DNA of 64,000 nucleotides from Dorea longicatena (GTDB lineage Bacteria; Bacillota; Clostridia; Lachnospirales; Lachnospiraceae): contig NZ_CP100126.1 of the NCBI RefSeq assembly GCF_024168045.1, positions 1,939,501 through 2,003,500 on the forward strand, written 5' to 3'. The notes under the pieces are model-generated. The model was not told the origin of the DNA and did not search any database. It worked only from the letters and a program-made list of their open reading frames with translations. Shown here piece after piece: positions 1 to 8,925 of the stretch (position 1 is its first letter; every line of letters begins with the position of its first letter). Both the position numbers and the translations under genes were made by a program.

Positions 1-803
1 TCGATCTCCGTATGACGTTCTGCATCCAGATCCTGTAATGTGGAATAACGGGCCTTTGGCGGAACCGCACTTCCCCGTCCGGACATTCTGTCCGCTTTAC
101 TGATGTCAATTCCTTTCGCTTCTGCAATTGCTTCCAGTTCTTTTTTCAAACCATTCTGAATTGCTTTCATATGTTCACTGTCCCGGTAACAGCCAACACC
201 TGCTCCCAGGATTGCCTGTGGCAGATTATTGCAGACATTCAGACGGAATTTACACCATACTTCTTCTATTGCATATTCCGTTGAGCGGTAATGGATTCCC
301 GTACCGGCAAACAGTTCTTTCACCGCCTTTACCCTTTCACTTTCGTATGGGGCTTCATATTCACCGAAGATGATCCCAAGTGTTGTCTCCGGATCGAAAT
401 GATATCCGTCCGCTTCTCTGTGCGACGCTACTTTAATCACAGCCGGAAGAATGTGTGACTTTCCAATCTGTTCTGCGATGATCTCTTCGCTGTCCACGCC
501 ATTCATCAGGCTCATTACACTGGTATCTTTTCCAACTATTTTTCGGATGCTTTCCAATGCTCCCGGTAATGCACCGTATTTTAACGAAACGATCAGGAAA
601 TCCACATTTTCTGCTTCCTCTGGTGTCCACACCTCCGGATGATAGACCTTTCCGTTGATCGCACAGCCCTGACGGCTCAGTCTTTCCTTTCTCTCTCCTT
701 CGGCGATCACACCAAGCTTTATATCTTCACGGTCCGCAAGTCCCCAGATCACATAGGAACCTACCGCACCTGCACCTAATACTGCAACTGATGTTATCTT
801 CAT
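1..803 (-). CDS. 2-dehydropantoate 2-reductase family protein (3' end outside window)
   Basis: The reading frame starts at 803 (ATG, preceded by AAGGAC) and runs off the left edge, giving about 267 residues. The N-terminus carries a Rossmann GAGAVG motif at about residues 10-15. The middle carries a WCKFRLNVCNN segment that matches the conserved Lys/Asn motif of the ApbA/PanE family, followed by the C-terminal helical domain. Family members reduce ketopantoate to pantoate with NADPH in pantothenate synthesis, but many paralogues have unknown 2-oxoacid substrates, and no pan genes are nearby. The family is clear; the substrate is not. The last ~40-50 residues are missing only because the window begins here. 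Confidence 0.85.
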   Translation of the reverse strand, partial: MKITSVAVLGAGAVGSYVIWGLADREDIKLGVIAEGERKERLSRQGCAINGKVYHPEVWTPEEAENVDFLIVSLKYGALPGALESIRKIVGKDTSVMSLMNGVDSEEIIAEQIGKSHILPAVIKVASHREADGYHFDPETTLGIIFGEYEAPYESERVKAVKELFAGTGIHYRSTEYAIEEVWCKFRLNVCNNLPQAILGAGVGCYRDSEHMKAIQNGLKKELEAIAEAKGIDISKADRMSGRGSAVPPKARYSTLQDLDAERHTEI

Positions 804-931
804 GATTCTTGTCCTTTCATGTTCTGTCTCTGTTAATCCTCAGAATCGACCGCCAGCAACTTCTCTTGCATACTTTTGTATCTACATGACCTGCCACTGG
901 CAGTTCCTTACGAACACATGGCGATACCAAA

Positions 932-969
932 AAAATGGCTGCAATCAGTTCCCTGACTGCAACCATTTT
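932..969 (-). terminator. Intrinsic terminator downstream of the VOC gene
   Basis: Arms 932-948 and 953-969 pair around a TTCC loop with two mismatches. Read on the minus strand, the hairpin is followed by a run of seven T. It lies about 85 bases past the VOC stop codon. The remainder of 804-1054 shows nothing else clear. Confidence 0.7.
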
Positions 970-1054
970 ATCACATTTTTTATACTTCGGTAGGATTATT
1001 TCAATTTTCCGTATTCTTCATCGGATACTGCCTCGCACCATTCATTGGAATTCT

Positions 1055-1417
1055 TTACATCGGTGTTCCTACTTCGATCAGATTGCCATCCGGATCATAG
1101 AAACGGACCACCTTCTGCCCCCAGCTGTGTGTCATCAGCCGGTTGACATACCTAACATTAGGATACAACTTTTCAAGCTTTCTGGCAAATGCTTCGATAT
1201 CCGGTTCTTCGAAATATAACTCACTGGCATGATTTTCTGGAATAATATCCTTATTCAGAACTTCTTTCCATATCTTTTCGTCCTGAAGTACCAGGCCTTC
1301 CGTTAATATCACATTGCCGTCATTGTCAAGAATTGTATTCAGTCCGAACAGGTCATGATAGAATTGTTTGGAATGTTCGATATCTTTTACAACAATTAAT
1401 ATATTTTTTAATCGCAT
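1055..1417 (-). CDS. VOC (glyoxalase/bleomycin resistance/dioxygenase) family protein
   Basis: A 120-residue cytosolic protein made of one βαβββ pair. The N-terminal strand is MRLKNILIVVKDI, followed by the family's FYHDLFGL helix. The C-terminus has the typical VRFYDPDGNLIEVGTP ending, with the metal-ligand Glu in LIEVG. This superfamily includes glyoxalase I, fosfomycin and bleomycin resistance proteins and extradiol dioxygenases; the sequence does not say which activity applies. The start is supported by GGAGAAAAG upstream. It sits alone between a terminator and the C_GCAxxG protein. Confidence 0.85.
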   Translation of the reverse strand: MRLKNILIVVKDIEHSKQFYHDLFGLNTILDNDGNVILTEGLVLQDEKIWKEVLNKDIIPENHASELYFEEPDIEAFARKLEKLYPNVRYVNRLMTHSWGQKVVRFYDPDGNLIEVGTPM

Positions 1418-1485
1418 TTCTTTTCTCCATTATGCATTGACTTTTCCCGGATTTCATTTTCCCTGAGCTTTATTTTATCCAGACT

Positions 1486-1902
1486 TTATTTTCCCTGTTC
1501 TGCCAGATATTCTTCTGTCAAAGCTACGGCATCTGCGATACACTGTGGACAACTGCAGAGAACTTTTCCTGTCTCCACACCTTTTAACTCCCGGCAGATG
1601 CAGGAACCATTTTTCTCTTTGAATTTTTCTACTTTGCTTCGGATCTTCTTATATGTATCCCCTTTGGTTCTGGATCCTTCTTCTGTGCCTCCCTGACTGT
1701 TATCAAGGCCGATGATCATTGCCATTCCAGACAATGCACCACACATCTCCATCACGCCCATACCCAGACCAAAACCTTCTGCGATACGAAACATATCGTC
1801 TTCACTGATTCCGAATTCTTTGCAAAATGTACAGGCTACTGCCTGGGCGCAGTTGCATCCTCTCTGGTGTAATTCTGCTGCATGTTCTGCTTTTGTACTC
1901 AT
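1486..1902 (-). CDS. C_GCAxxG_C_C family redox protein
   Basis: A 138-residue small cysteine-rich protein. The key motifs are RGCNCAQAV near the N-terminus, CGALSG (the GCAxxG-type motif) in the middle, and CICRELKG plus CSCPQC near the C-terminus. This is the pattern of the C_GCAxxG_C_C family, thought to be redox-active or metal-binding and of unknown function, often near transporters or oxidoreductases. I chose the ATG at 1902 because AAAGGAGATC lies 8 bases upstream; a longer frame would place its start inside that ribosome binding site. The gene follows the NSS transporter by about 40 bases and is probably cotranscribed with it. Confidence 0.85.
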   Translation of the reverse strand: MSTKAEHAAELHQRGCNCAQAVACTFCKEFGISEDDMFRIAEGFGLGMGVMEMCGALSGMAMIIGLDNSQGGTEEGSRTKGDTYKKIRSKVEKFKEKNGSCICRELKGVETGKVLCSCPQCIADAVALTEEYLAEQGK

Positions 1903-1944
1903 ATTTCTCTGATCTCCTTTTTGCTTCATTTACTTCCAATATTA

Positions 1945-3342
1945 TTATTTCATAATCATATTCAACACACCTGTTGACTGCAGGAACAGAATCACCATGA
2001 TAACCGGCATAATATAACGCATCATCACATTATATAACTTTTTACGTTTGAATTTCTCGCCATTCAGTTCCATTTCCTCTGCAATCCATGACGGCTTCAT
2101 GATCCAGCCGATCAAGATTGCTGATAACAGCGAAATAAACGGCATCATAAAGCTGTTACTGATATAGTCCATGATATCCAGAAGCTGTCCTGTACTTCCG
2201 TTTGGAAGTGCAACTTCTACATAGAAGATGCTGTATCCAAGTGCGATCACTGCTGTTGCGATAAGGTAGATCACCGATAACACTCTGGTCGTCTTCTTAC
2301 GCTCTGTGTGAAATAATTCCATACAGTTTGCAGTGATTGATTCCAGTACCGAAATGCAGGATGTCAATGCGGCAAATCCTGCCAGTACAAAGAACAGAAT
2401 TCCGATCACACGTCCGACCGTTCCCATACTGTAGAATACCTTTGGCAATGATACAAACATCAGTCCCGGTCCCGCTGACATTCCGTCCAAACCGGAGAAT
2501 ACGAATACTGCTGGGATGATCATAACACCGGCAAGGAATGCAACTCCGGTATCCATGATCTCAATCTGCGATACTGCCTTATTCAGATCTACATCTTTCT
2601 TAACATATGAGCCATATGTAATCATAATTCCCATTGATACACTCAGAGAGAAGAACAGCTGGCTCATTGCGTCCAGTGTAATCTGCAGGAAGCGGCCAAC
2701 CGTAATTCCTGTCAGATCCGGTTTCATATACACCTTAAGCCCCTGCAATCCGGTACGTACCGTTCCATCATCCAGCGTAGTCTTCAATGTAAGTGAGAAA
2801 ATTGCAATTCCGATTACCATAATCAGCAGAACCGGCATGATAAATTTCGAAACCCGTTCGATTCCCTCTTCTACACCGTTATATACGATCAATGCTGTCA
2901 GCAGCATAAAGATCAATCCATACCACACCGACGATGGTGAAGAAATGAATGCGGTAAAGCAGTCATCTGCTACTGCCTGCTTCCCTGAGCTTGTAAGATA
3001 AATAACAATGTATCTTAAAATCCATCCGCCTATAACTGCGTAATAGGTCATGATCAACACCGGAACCAAGAATGTGATCACTCCAAGAAATTTCCATTTT
3101 TTCTGCATTGATTCATAAGCATAGATTGCACTTTTGCCTGTCTTGCGGCCAATTGCAATATCCGTAGTCAATAACACAAATCCGACCGTCAACACCAGTA
3201 CTAGATAGATAAGCAGGAACAATCCGCCTCCATCTTTTGCCGCCAGATATGGAAAGCGCCAGAGATTTCCTACACCGACTGCGCTTCCGGCAGCTGCAAA
3301 TACAAATCCAATCTGCCCGCTAAAGCTATTTTTTTGTTTCAT
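1945..3342 (-). CDS. Sodium-dependent transporter, NSS (neurotransmitter:sodium symporter) family
   Basis: A 465-residue integral membrane protein with about 11 hydrophobic segments. TM1 has the NSS signature GSAVGVGNLWRFPYLAAKDGGG region (about residues 20-42), and TM6 has the LDAMSQLFFSLSVSMG segment containing the usual substrate and sodium contacts. Bacterial NSS proteins such as MhsT, LeuT and TnaT import amino acids with Na+; the substrate cannot be read from sequence here. I chose the start at 3342 (MKQKNSF) because the upstream ATG at 3360 overlaps the AGAGGAAAAAAG ribosome binding site. It is divergent from the binding lipoprotein gene and is followed by the C_GCAxxG protein. Confidence 0.92.
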   Translation of the reverse strand: MKQKNSFSGQIGFVFAAAGSAVGVGNLWRFPYLAAKDGGGLFLLIYLVLVLTVGFVLLTTDIAIGRKTGKSAIYAYESMQKKWKFLGVITFLVPVLIMTYYAVIGGWILRYIVIYLTSSGKQAVADDCFTAFISSPSSVWYGLIFMLLTALIVYNGVEEGIERVSKFIMPVLLIMVIGIAIFSLTLKTTLDDGTVRTGLQGLKVYMKPDLTGITVGRFLQITLDAMSQLFFSLSVSMGIMITYGSYVKKDVDLNKAVSQIEIMDTGVAFLAGVMIIPAVFVFSGLDGMSAGPGLMFVSLPKVFYSMGTVGRVIGILFFVLAGFAALTSCISVLESITANCMELFHTERKKTTRVLSVIYLIATAVIALGYSIFYVEVALPNGSTGQLLDIMDYISNSFMMPFISLLSAILIGWIMKPSWIAEEMELNGEKFKRKKLYNVMMRYIMPVIMVILFLQSTGVLNMIMK

Positions 3343-3500
3343 ACTCTTTTTTCCTCTCATTTTCGTTAATACTTCAATATTTTACCATTAATTCATTAAA
3401 AATAAAACAAGAAATTTTGTAATCCATCCACCCCCTGTCACTGATCTTTCACATCTGAATATACTATAAAGCATAGAATATATTTCCCTGGGAGGATCTT

Positions 3501-4589
3501 ATGAAAAAGTGTATCACCGCTCTTCTTCTACTTTTTACACTATCCGTCACTTCACTTTTGGCATGCACATCCGCTGATAAACCGGAATCTGCGACAGGCA
3601 AAACTTCAAAATCTTCAAAATCTATCAATGATAAAAAGACGGATCTGATTCCTGTCACACTGAATGAAGTCGCTCATTCTATCTTCTATGCACCGATGTA
3701 TGTTGCAATGGAAAAGAATTATTTTGAGAAGGAAGGGATCGACCTTTCTCTCGTGACCGGTTTTGGCGCCGACAAGACCATGACTGCTGTCCTTTCCGGA
3801 ACAGCCGACATCGGATTTATGGGATCAGAAGCTTCCATTTATACTTATAATGAAGGGGCTCATGATTATGTCGTGAATTTTGCACAGCTCACTCAGCGAG
3901 CCGGAAACTTCCTAGTTGCCAGAGAGGATATTAAAAATTTTAAATGGGAAGATCTGAAAGGCAGAAAAGTTATTGGCGGGCGGAAAGGCGGCATGCCTGA
4001 AATGGTATTCGAATATATCTTAAAGCAGAATCACATTGACCCAGCCTCTGATCTTACAATTGACCAGAACATTGATTTCGGTTCTACAGCTGCAGCCTTT
4101 GCTGAAGAAAAAGCAGACTATGACTTCACGGTAGAATTTGAACCAGGCGCAACCAACCTTGAAAAACAAGAAAAAGGATATGTTGTAGCTTCTCTCGGAA
4201 CTGACAGCGGATATGTCCCATACACCGCATTCTCTGCAAAGAAAAGTTACATCTCGCAACATCCGGAAATCATTCAGGGATTTACCAATGCTTTGCAAAA
4301 AGGTATGAATTATGTGGCATCTCACACTCCGGAAGAAATTGCTCAGGTAATTGCGCCTCAGTTCAAAGAGACGACACCGGATACCATTACAACCATCGTA
4401 TCCCGTTACTATGAACAGGACACATGGAAGAAGGATCTAATCTTCCGTCAGGAAAGTTTTGATCTTCTTCAGGATATTTTAGAAGATGCCGGAGAACTAA
4501 AAAAACGTGCTCCGTATAAGAATCTTGTAACGACAATTTATGCCGAAAAATCCGCAAAAGCAGTTAAAGATACAACGATTTCACATTAA
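3501..4589 (+). CDS. ABC transporter substrate-binding lipoprotein (NMT1/ThiY-SsuA-like)
   Basis: 362 residues. A lipoprotein signal peptide ends in the lipobox LLAC (Cys22), followed by a Ser/Lys-rich linker and a periplasmic-binding-protein type 2 fold. The segment starting HSIFYAPMYVAMEKNYFEKEGID is typical of NMT1/ThiY and SsuA/TauA binding proteins, which capture thiamine pyrimidine precursors, alkanesulfonates or nitrate. The start has GGGAGG upstream. The gene is monocistronic: a strong terminator follows, and no permease or ATPase gene is adjacent, so its partners must be elsewhere or shared. Family confident, ligand unknown. Confidence 0.88.
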   Translation: MKKCITALLLLFTLSVTSLLACTSADKPESATGKTSKSSKSINDKKTDLIPVTLNEVAHSIFYAPMYVAMEKNYFEKEGIDLSLVTGFGADKTMTAVLSGTADIGFMGSEASIYTYNEGAHDYVVNFAQLTQRAGNFLVAREDIKNFKWEDLKGRKVIGGRKGGMPEMVFEYILKQNHIDPASDLTIDQNIDFGSTAAAFAEEKADYDFTVEFEPGATNLEKQEKGYVVASLGTDSGYVPYTAFSAKKSYISQHPEIIQGFTNALQKGMNYVASHTPEEIAQVIAPQFKETTPDTITTIVSRYYEQDTWKKDLIFRQESFDLLQDILEDAGELKKRAPYKNLVTTIYAEKSAKAVKDTTISH

Positions 4590-4593
4590 TCAC

Positions 4594-4638
4594 AAAAATA
4601 ATGTTGCAACCATTTCTTTGGTTTGCAACATTATTTTT
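4594..4638. terminator. Bidirectional intrinsic terminator
   Basis: Arms 4594-4611 (AAAAATAATGTTGCAACC) and 4620-4638 pair around an 8-base loop with A/T-rich flanks on both sides. It sits between the convergent binding-lipoprotein and CarD genes and can serve both. Confidence 0.85.
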
Positions 4639-4652
4639 GACTCTGTCTTCTC

Positions 4653-5156
4653 CTATTCTCTCTCTGTATCCAAATGCTCTTTCACATAACCACTGACTTT
4701 ATCTCTCGGCATCTCCATCACCACCGCCAGTTCCCCATACAGGAACTTTTCAGCACTGGACATATATCTCTCATCGATATTAATCGTCTTTTTCCCTGCC
4801 TGGATTCTTTCTTTATTTCTCCCATAAGATGTCTTGATCAATGAAACCCATTCTCTGCACTGATTGTGTAATAACGCATTTTTGTACATTGCTTCCCGCT
4901 GCTTTTCATTCGTCACACCGATTGTATCAATCTCCGACATCTCTTTGATCAGATTCTCTGCTTCTTCTTTTGTAATTAACTGTCTGATCTGCTCCCTCTT
5001 GTTGTCAACCGGTGTATAGACCGTTCCGGCTGCATCATATACCGGTTTTAACGTATAATACTCTTTATCCGAACTGCCCATATCAATCTTTCCAATATTT
5101 ACCACTTCACAGACGCCCTCCTTATAATGCGCCACATAATCTCCTATTCTGAACAT
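4653..5156 (-). CDS. CarD/CdnL-family transcription regulator
   Basis: 167 residues. The N-terminal ~60 residues form the Tudor-like CarD/TRCF RNA-polymerase-interaction domain: FRIGDYVAHYKEGVCEV, then YYTLKPVYDAAGTVYTPVDN. The rest is helical, with basic stretches resembling the DNA-binding part of CarD proteins. CarD proteins bind the RNA polymerase β subunit and adjust open-complex stability at promoters. AGGAGG lies upstream of the ATG. It is transcribed alone from a strong-looking promoter whose -35 overlaps the end of the upstream acyltransferase gene. The promoter contains direct repeats that may be an operator. Confidence 0.88.
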   Translation of the reverse strand: MFRIGDYVAHYKEGVCEVVNIGKIDMGSSDKEYYTLKPVYDAAGTVYTPVDNKREQIRQLITKEEAENLIKEMSEIDTIGVTNEKQREAMYKNALLHNQCREWVSLIKTSYGRNKERIQAGKKTINIDERYMSSAEKFLYGELAVVMEMPRDKVSGYVKEHLDTERE

Positions 5157-5298
5157 TTCTGCCTCCTGTTCTTAACACTTCTCTCATGGTAACTTCTGCA
5201 GACGTATGACAACGCTAAAAGGGCGCACAATCCGAAGTTATATCGAACTGCACGCCAACTTTTCTGGTATCGTATTATGAAATTTGTAAACGCGCTGA

Positions 5299-5349
5299 CA
5301 TAAACTCTTGATATAGCTATTATAACATAACTCTTGATATCAGTGTCAA
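5299..5349 (-). promoter_or_regulatory. Promoter of the CarD gene with a repeated operator-like sequence
   Basis: On the minus strand, TTGACA (5344-5349) and TATAAT (5319-5324) are 19 bases apart (18 if TTATAA is used). On the plus strand, CATAACTCTTGATAT (5326-5340) and CATAAACTCTTGATAT (5299-5314) are direct repeats flanking the -10, about 27 bases apart. The repeats suggest a regulator binding site; the regulator is unknown. The leader to the CarD ATG is about 160 bases with no recognised riboswitch. Confidence 0.55.
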
Positions 5350-7166
5350 CCAACGTGAAATTTTTTATGCATTTCTTCTTTAAATTCTTTTCTTTTGAAC
5401 ATGATAAGTCCAATCATCAGCAGAAAACTACAGCCGATACAGATGACAGACGGGGTTCTGTAGCGGATCACCCCTGTCATGAGCAGTACGAACGGCAGTA
5501 TCATCGAATATACCGACGCCATTACATAATATATCATATACTCTCTTGGTGATAATGACCGTATTCGGGATATGATCAGCATTACAATCTGGATCAATAG
5601 GCAGATATTCGGGATTCCGATATTTACCGACCATCCCCTCCATCCGGTTCCCAGATCCCATAACACGCAGATGCCGGACATGATCAGAAGCTGCCACGCC
5701 GCATTCTTCAACAGGTTAAAGCGCTTCACATACCCAACTGCCATCGTCAACCACATCGTTGCACAGCCGGACGCTACATATACCGACCAGTGTACCCCAG
5801 GGGATATGATGATATCGGTCATCATACTGAGCACAATTGCTGCAATACAGCAGAATGTAAATATCTGCAACACTTTCTTCCCTTCGTAATTTGCTTTTGC
5901 ATCCTCCGGAAAATCTGCTTCTGTAACCGTAACCTGTACGCCGAGTTCTGTCAGTATCCGGTAAAAATTCCGCTGGATATTTGTACTGTCATATCTTGAT
6001 GTAAAACTGAGTGAAAGTGTATCCTTAAAAGAACAGATACATAATTCTGTCCGGTTCGTACTGGTATACACTCCGAATTTTTCAATATAGTCCGCATAAT
6101 CTTCCGGCATCTTTACTACACTCATATTAGAAAGCACAGCCGTCACTTCCTGCTCTGCCATCTTAGCTCCTGCACGGATACACCGGTTCTTAAGTTCCAG
6201 AGGTGCCCACTTTAAAATTTTATGCTTTTCTATTGCGATCAATTCATTCATCCGACCTGCCATATGTTCCTTAGACAGATTCTCCCGAAAATATATCTTA
6301 ACTGTTTCCAGTACATCTTCAAACGAATCTTTTTCTTCTCCAAACTGATATCCCGGTTCTATATAACCAAAGAAATTCAGCATCGAATCGGATGGAAATA
6401 TCTTTCTTAAATTCACCGGAACCATCAGTATGACCGGCTTTTTTTCCTGTATCCGGCTCATTTCCTCATGAATTGCACATATGAATGCCGTCGTTAAAAG
6501 CACCGACATGGATACTCCCTTTTCCCTGCTGATGCCCAAAAGTTCTTTTACCGGCACAGTCGCCTCATTGACTTGCAGTTCTTCGTATCCCTTTCCGTTC
6601 TTTTTAATCTGAAATGCCTTGATCTTCTTCTTTTTCTTTCTTGGAAAATCCGGATCGTAATAACGGCTGAAGCTGTCATCCTCCTGATCCTTTACCGTCA
6701 GATACTGATCTGATAATTCAACCGGTTCAAGTTCATCCTTATGAACCAGATGTAGATAATTCTTCACCAGTTCCCGCAAGAATTCCGTCGCGCCGGTTCC
6801 ATCAGTCAGTGCATGAAACACTTCAAAATTAATCCGTTTTTTATAATAGGTCACTTCGAATAGAAGCGTCTTTTTATCCCGTACATACAGACTGCTGCAT
6901 GGTTCTTTATATTCTTTTCTTACTATCGGTCTTAATTCGCTTTTCTCCAGATAGTGCCAGAACAAGCCTTTTCTCATGACCGACAGGAATACCGGATATT
7001 TCTCAATTGTCTGATCCAGTGCCTCCTGCAAGGCATTTTCTTCCACTTCTTCCTTCAGTTCACAATAGAACCGGAATACTCTGGTATCTTTCGGACTGCT
7101 GGCGGCAGAAAATAACTTTGCCGCATTATCCAGACTTCTCCAGTAAGCACGTTTTTGTTCAAACAC
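5346..7166 (-). CDS. Membrane-anchored condensation-type acyltransferase with C-terminal polytopic domain
   Basis: 606 residues, starting at a GTG with GGGGAAAAG upstream. Residues 1 to about 425 resemble alcohol acetyltransferases and NRPS condensation-type (CoA-dependent acyltransferase) enzymes. The catalytic HxxxDG motif is FHALTDG, with His118 and Asp122. From about residue 430 to the end there are about six hydrophobic segments, resembling a domain I recall as DUF6320 in Lachnospiraceae proteins. The architecture suggests acyl transfer to a lipid or glycan at the membrane. It follows an α/β-hydrolase gene by 27 bases, so the two probably act on the same ester. Substrate unknown. Confidence 0.8.
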   Translation of the reverse strand: MFEQKRAYWRSLDNAAKLFSAASSPKDTRVFRFYCELKEEVEENALQEALDQTIEKYPVFLSVMRKGLFWHYLEKSELRPIVRKEYKEPCSSLYVRDKKTLLFEVTYYKKRINFEVFHALTDGTGATEFLRELVKNYLHLVHKDELEPVELSDQYLTVKDQEDDSFSRYYDPDFPRKKKKKIKAFQIKKNGKGYEELQVNEATVPVKELLGISREKGVSMSVLLTTAFICAIHEEMSRIQEKKPVILMVPVNLRKIFPSDSMLNFFGYIEPGYQFGEEKDSFEDVLETVKIYFRENLSKEHMAGRMNELIAIEKHKILKWAPLELKNRCIRAGAKMAEQEVTAVLSNMSVVKMPEDYADYIEKFGVYTSTNRTELCICSFKDTLSLSFTSRYDSTNIQRNFYRILTELGVQVTVTEADFPEDAKANYEGKKVLQIFTFCCIAAIVLSMMTDIIISPGVHWSVYVASGCATMWLTMAVGYVKRFNLLKNAAWQLLIMSGICVLWDLGTGWRGWSVNIGIPNICLLIQIVMLIISRIRSLSPREYMIYYVMASVYSMILPFVLLMTGVIRYRTPSVICIGCSFLLMIGLIMFKRKEFKEEMHKKFHVG

Positions 7167-7193
7167 TGCTTTTCCCCTTTCTCTCTCCCGCTG

Positions 7194-8156
7194 CTATTTA
7201 CCATCCGCCGGATTGACATTCTTTTCGCTTTCTTTCTGTCCATAGCTGTCAAGAAAGCGGTTAATAATCGCGAAGCTCTCCTGCACATGGTAATATTTTA
7301 CCCCAAGTGCAAAAAATCCGTGAAGTGCATCCTGAATCCGGTGAATCTCCACCTGATTTCCGGCTTCTTTCAGACGCCTTCCATACTCTTCCCCTTCATC
7401 TCTGAGCGGATCACATTCTGCTGTTAAGATCAATGTATCCGGCTGGTTACTGTAATCCGTTTCCATCAGAGGTGCAAGATATTTACTCCTCTTATCTTCT
7501 TCTGCCGAAGCATAAAAATTAATATAATCCCTCATCTTTCCAGCTGTCAGAAGATACTCTGTTCCATAGCGTCTGACTGACAGATACGGGGAATTCTCAC
7601 TGTAATCATTATTCACTGCCGGATAGATCAGAATCTGTCTCTTTGGCAGAAATTCTCCCTGATCTCTTGCCATCAGTGAAACAGCTGCTGCCAGATTCCC
7701 GCCTGCGCTGTCCCCGATCAAAGTGATCTTGTCCGGATCTGTATTCAAAATGAACCGGTTCGTAAACATAGCCTTTGCCGCCATATAACAGTCATAGAAA
7801 CCTGTCGGAAATGGATATTCCGGTGCCAGCCTGTACTCTACCGATACAACAATATGATTTGTTGCCGATGCCAGACGGGCACAGATTCTCTCATAATTGT
7901 CAATACTTTCCGTTACCCATCCGCCTCCGTGAAAGAACAACAATGCCGGGAGATCATCTTCCATCTTCTCTCCCGGAAGGAATATCCTCACCGGAATCTG
8001 ATGATCACCGTTATAAATCTTATAATCAATCGTCTTATAAAAGATTTTCATTGGATCGATTGCCTTTAAATTTGCCAGATGCCTCGAGGCTTCTACTTCA
8101 ATGCCGTCAAAAGACAGAGCTTTCAATACTCTTCTCATGGATTTATTAATCGCCAT
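7194..8156 (-). CDS. α/β-hydrolase, acetyl-esterase (hormone-sensitive-lipase-like) family
   Basis: 320 residues. The oxyanion-hole motif HGGG is at residues 76-79, the nucleophile motif GDSAGG has Ser150, and later ECDPLRDEG and ALHGF motifs supply the Asp and His of the triad. This is the HSL/acetyl esterase (Aes-like) pattern for short-chain ester hydrolysis. There is no signal peptide, so it is probably cytosolic. The RBS AAAGGAAG precedes the ATG. It is the first gene of a pair with the membrane-bound acyltransferase downstream, which could mean making and removing the same acyl ester. That link is inference from gene order. Confidence 0.88.
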   Translation of the reverse strand: MAINKSMRRVLKALSFDGIEVEASRHLANLKAIDPMKIFYKTIDYKIYNGDHQIPVRIFLPGEKMEDDLPALLFFHGGGWVTESIDNYERICARLASATNHIVVSVEYRLAPEYPFPTGFYDCYMAAKAMFTNRFILNTDPDKITLIGDSAGGNLAAAVSLMARDQGEFLPKRQILIYPAVNNDYSENSPYLSVRRYGTEYLLTAGKMRDYINFYASAEEDKRSKYLAPLMETDYSNQPDTLILTAECDPLRDEGEEYGRRLKEAGNQVEIHRIQDALHGFFALGVKYYHVQESFAIINRFLDSYGQKESEKNVNPADGK

Positions 8157-8195
8157 ACTACTTCCTTTACCTGTAACTTTTCTTTCTGATTTTCC

Positions 8196-8909
8196 TTATC
8201 TGATATATCCTTCTTCATACGCTTTTGCCTTATTAAATGCATATAATTCTGCAAATGTCGCCTCCCTGTACGGATTTACATAGAATATCCCAACGATTCC
8301 ACAGGTAATTGCAGACAGTAATATCCATCCGATAAATGACAGATCCAGAATAAATGTCTCCATCTTCTGCCCGTCCATCATACGCTTACTGATCTGAAAT
8401 GCTTCTTTTCTGTCCATTCCCGGATTCTCTGCAAGAATGTAAGGGATCATCAGATATTCATAATGTTTTACAATTCCCGGAATAACGAAAAGCAGCGTCC
8501 ACAAAGATGTAAACAGATTTTTCAGGAACATCACCAACACAACATTCACATAATGTCCGGAACGGAATGCATCAAATATGGTTCCGACTGTTGGATTCTC
8601 TGTCTTATTGAGAACAAAGAACCTTTTTCCGCCTACTTCCAGAAGACTTCCCACAAATATCTCCAGTGCCAGAATTATGAGAGTCACTATAATTGCTGCC
8701 ATTGTAATCGCCAATCCGGCAAACAGATATCCAAATCCATCTGTTCCATACAAACTGTTCTGCGAAGCACTGCCTCCGGCTCTTCCTCCATTCACACCAC
8801 TTAATCCTGTGATAATTCCCATGATCACGGCTACAGCGACACATGACCAGTAATTCTTTTTAAATGCAATCCTGCCATTCGTTTTCAGTCTTTCTCTTGT
8901 CCAACTCAT
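8196..8909 (-). CDS. DUF975 family membrane protein
   Basis: 237 residues with about five to six hydrophobic segments. The N-terminus (MSWTRERLKTNGRIAFKKNYW) and the block LLFVIPGIVKHYEYLMIPYILAENPGMDRKEAF match the DUF975 family of Firmicute integral membrane proteins. Function is unknown. The RBS AAGGAGGATATGAT precedes the ATG. It follows the ABC-F gene by 16-17 bases and precedes the esterase by about 40, so the four genes may form one transcript. Confidence 0.85.
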   Translation of the reverse strand: MSWTRERLKTNGRIAFKKNYWSCVAVAVIMGIITGLSGVNGGRAGGSASQNSLYGTDGFGYLFAGLAITMAAIIVTLIILALEIFVGSLLEVGGKRFFVLNKTENPTVGTIFDAFRSGHYVNVVLVMFLKNLFTSLWTLLFVIPGIVKHYEYLMIPYILAENPGMDRKEAFQISKRMMDGQKMETFILDLSFIGWILLSAITCGIVGIFYVNPYREATFAELYAFNKAKAYEEGYIR

Positions 8910-8925
8910 ATCATATCCTCCTTGT

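Noticed and set aside
5144-5413. 89-codon minus-strand ORF overlapping the CarD promoter
   Set aside because: It overlaps the promoter, the CarD start and the end of the acyltransferase, has no ribosome binding site and no recognisable motif.
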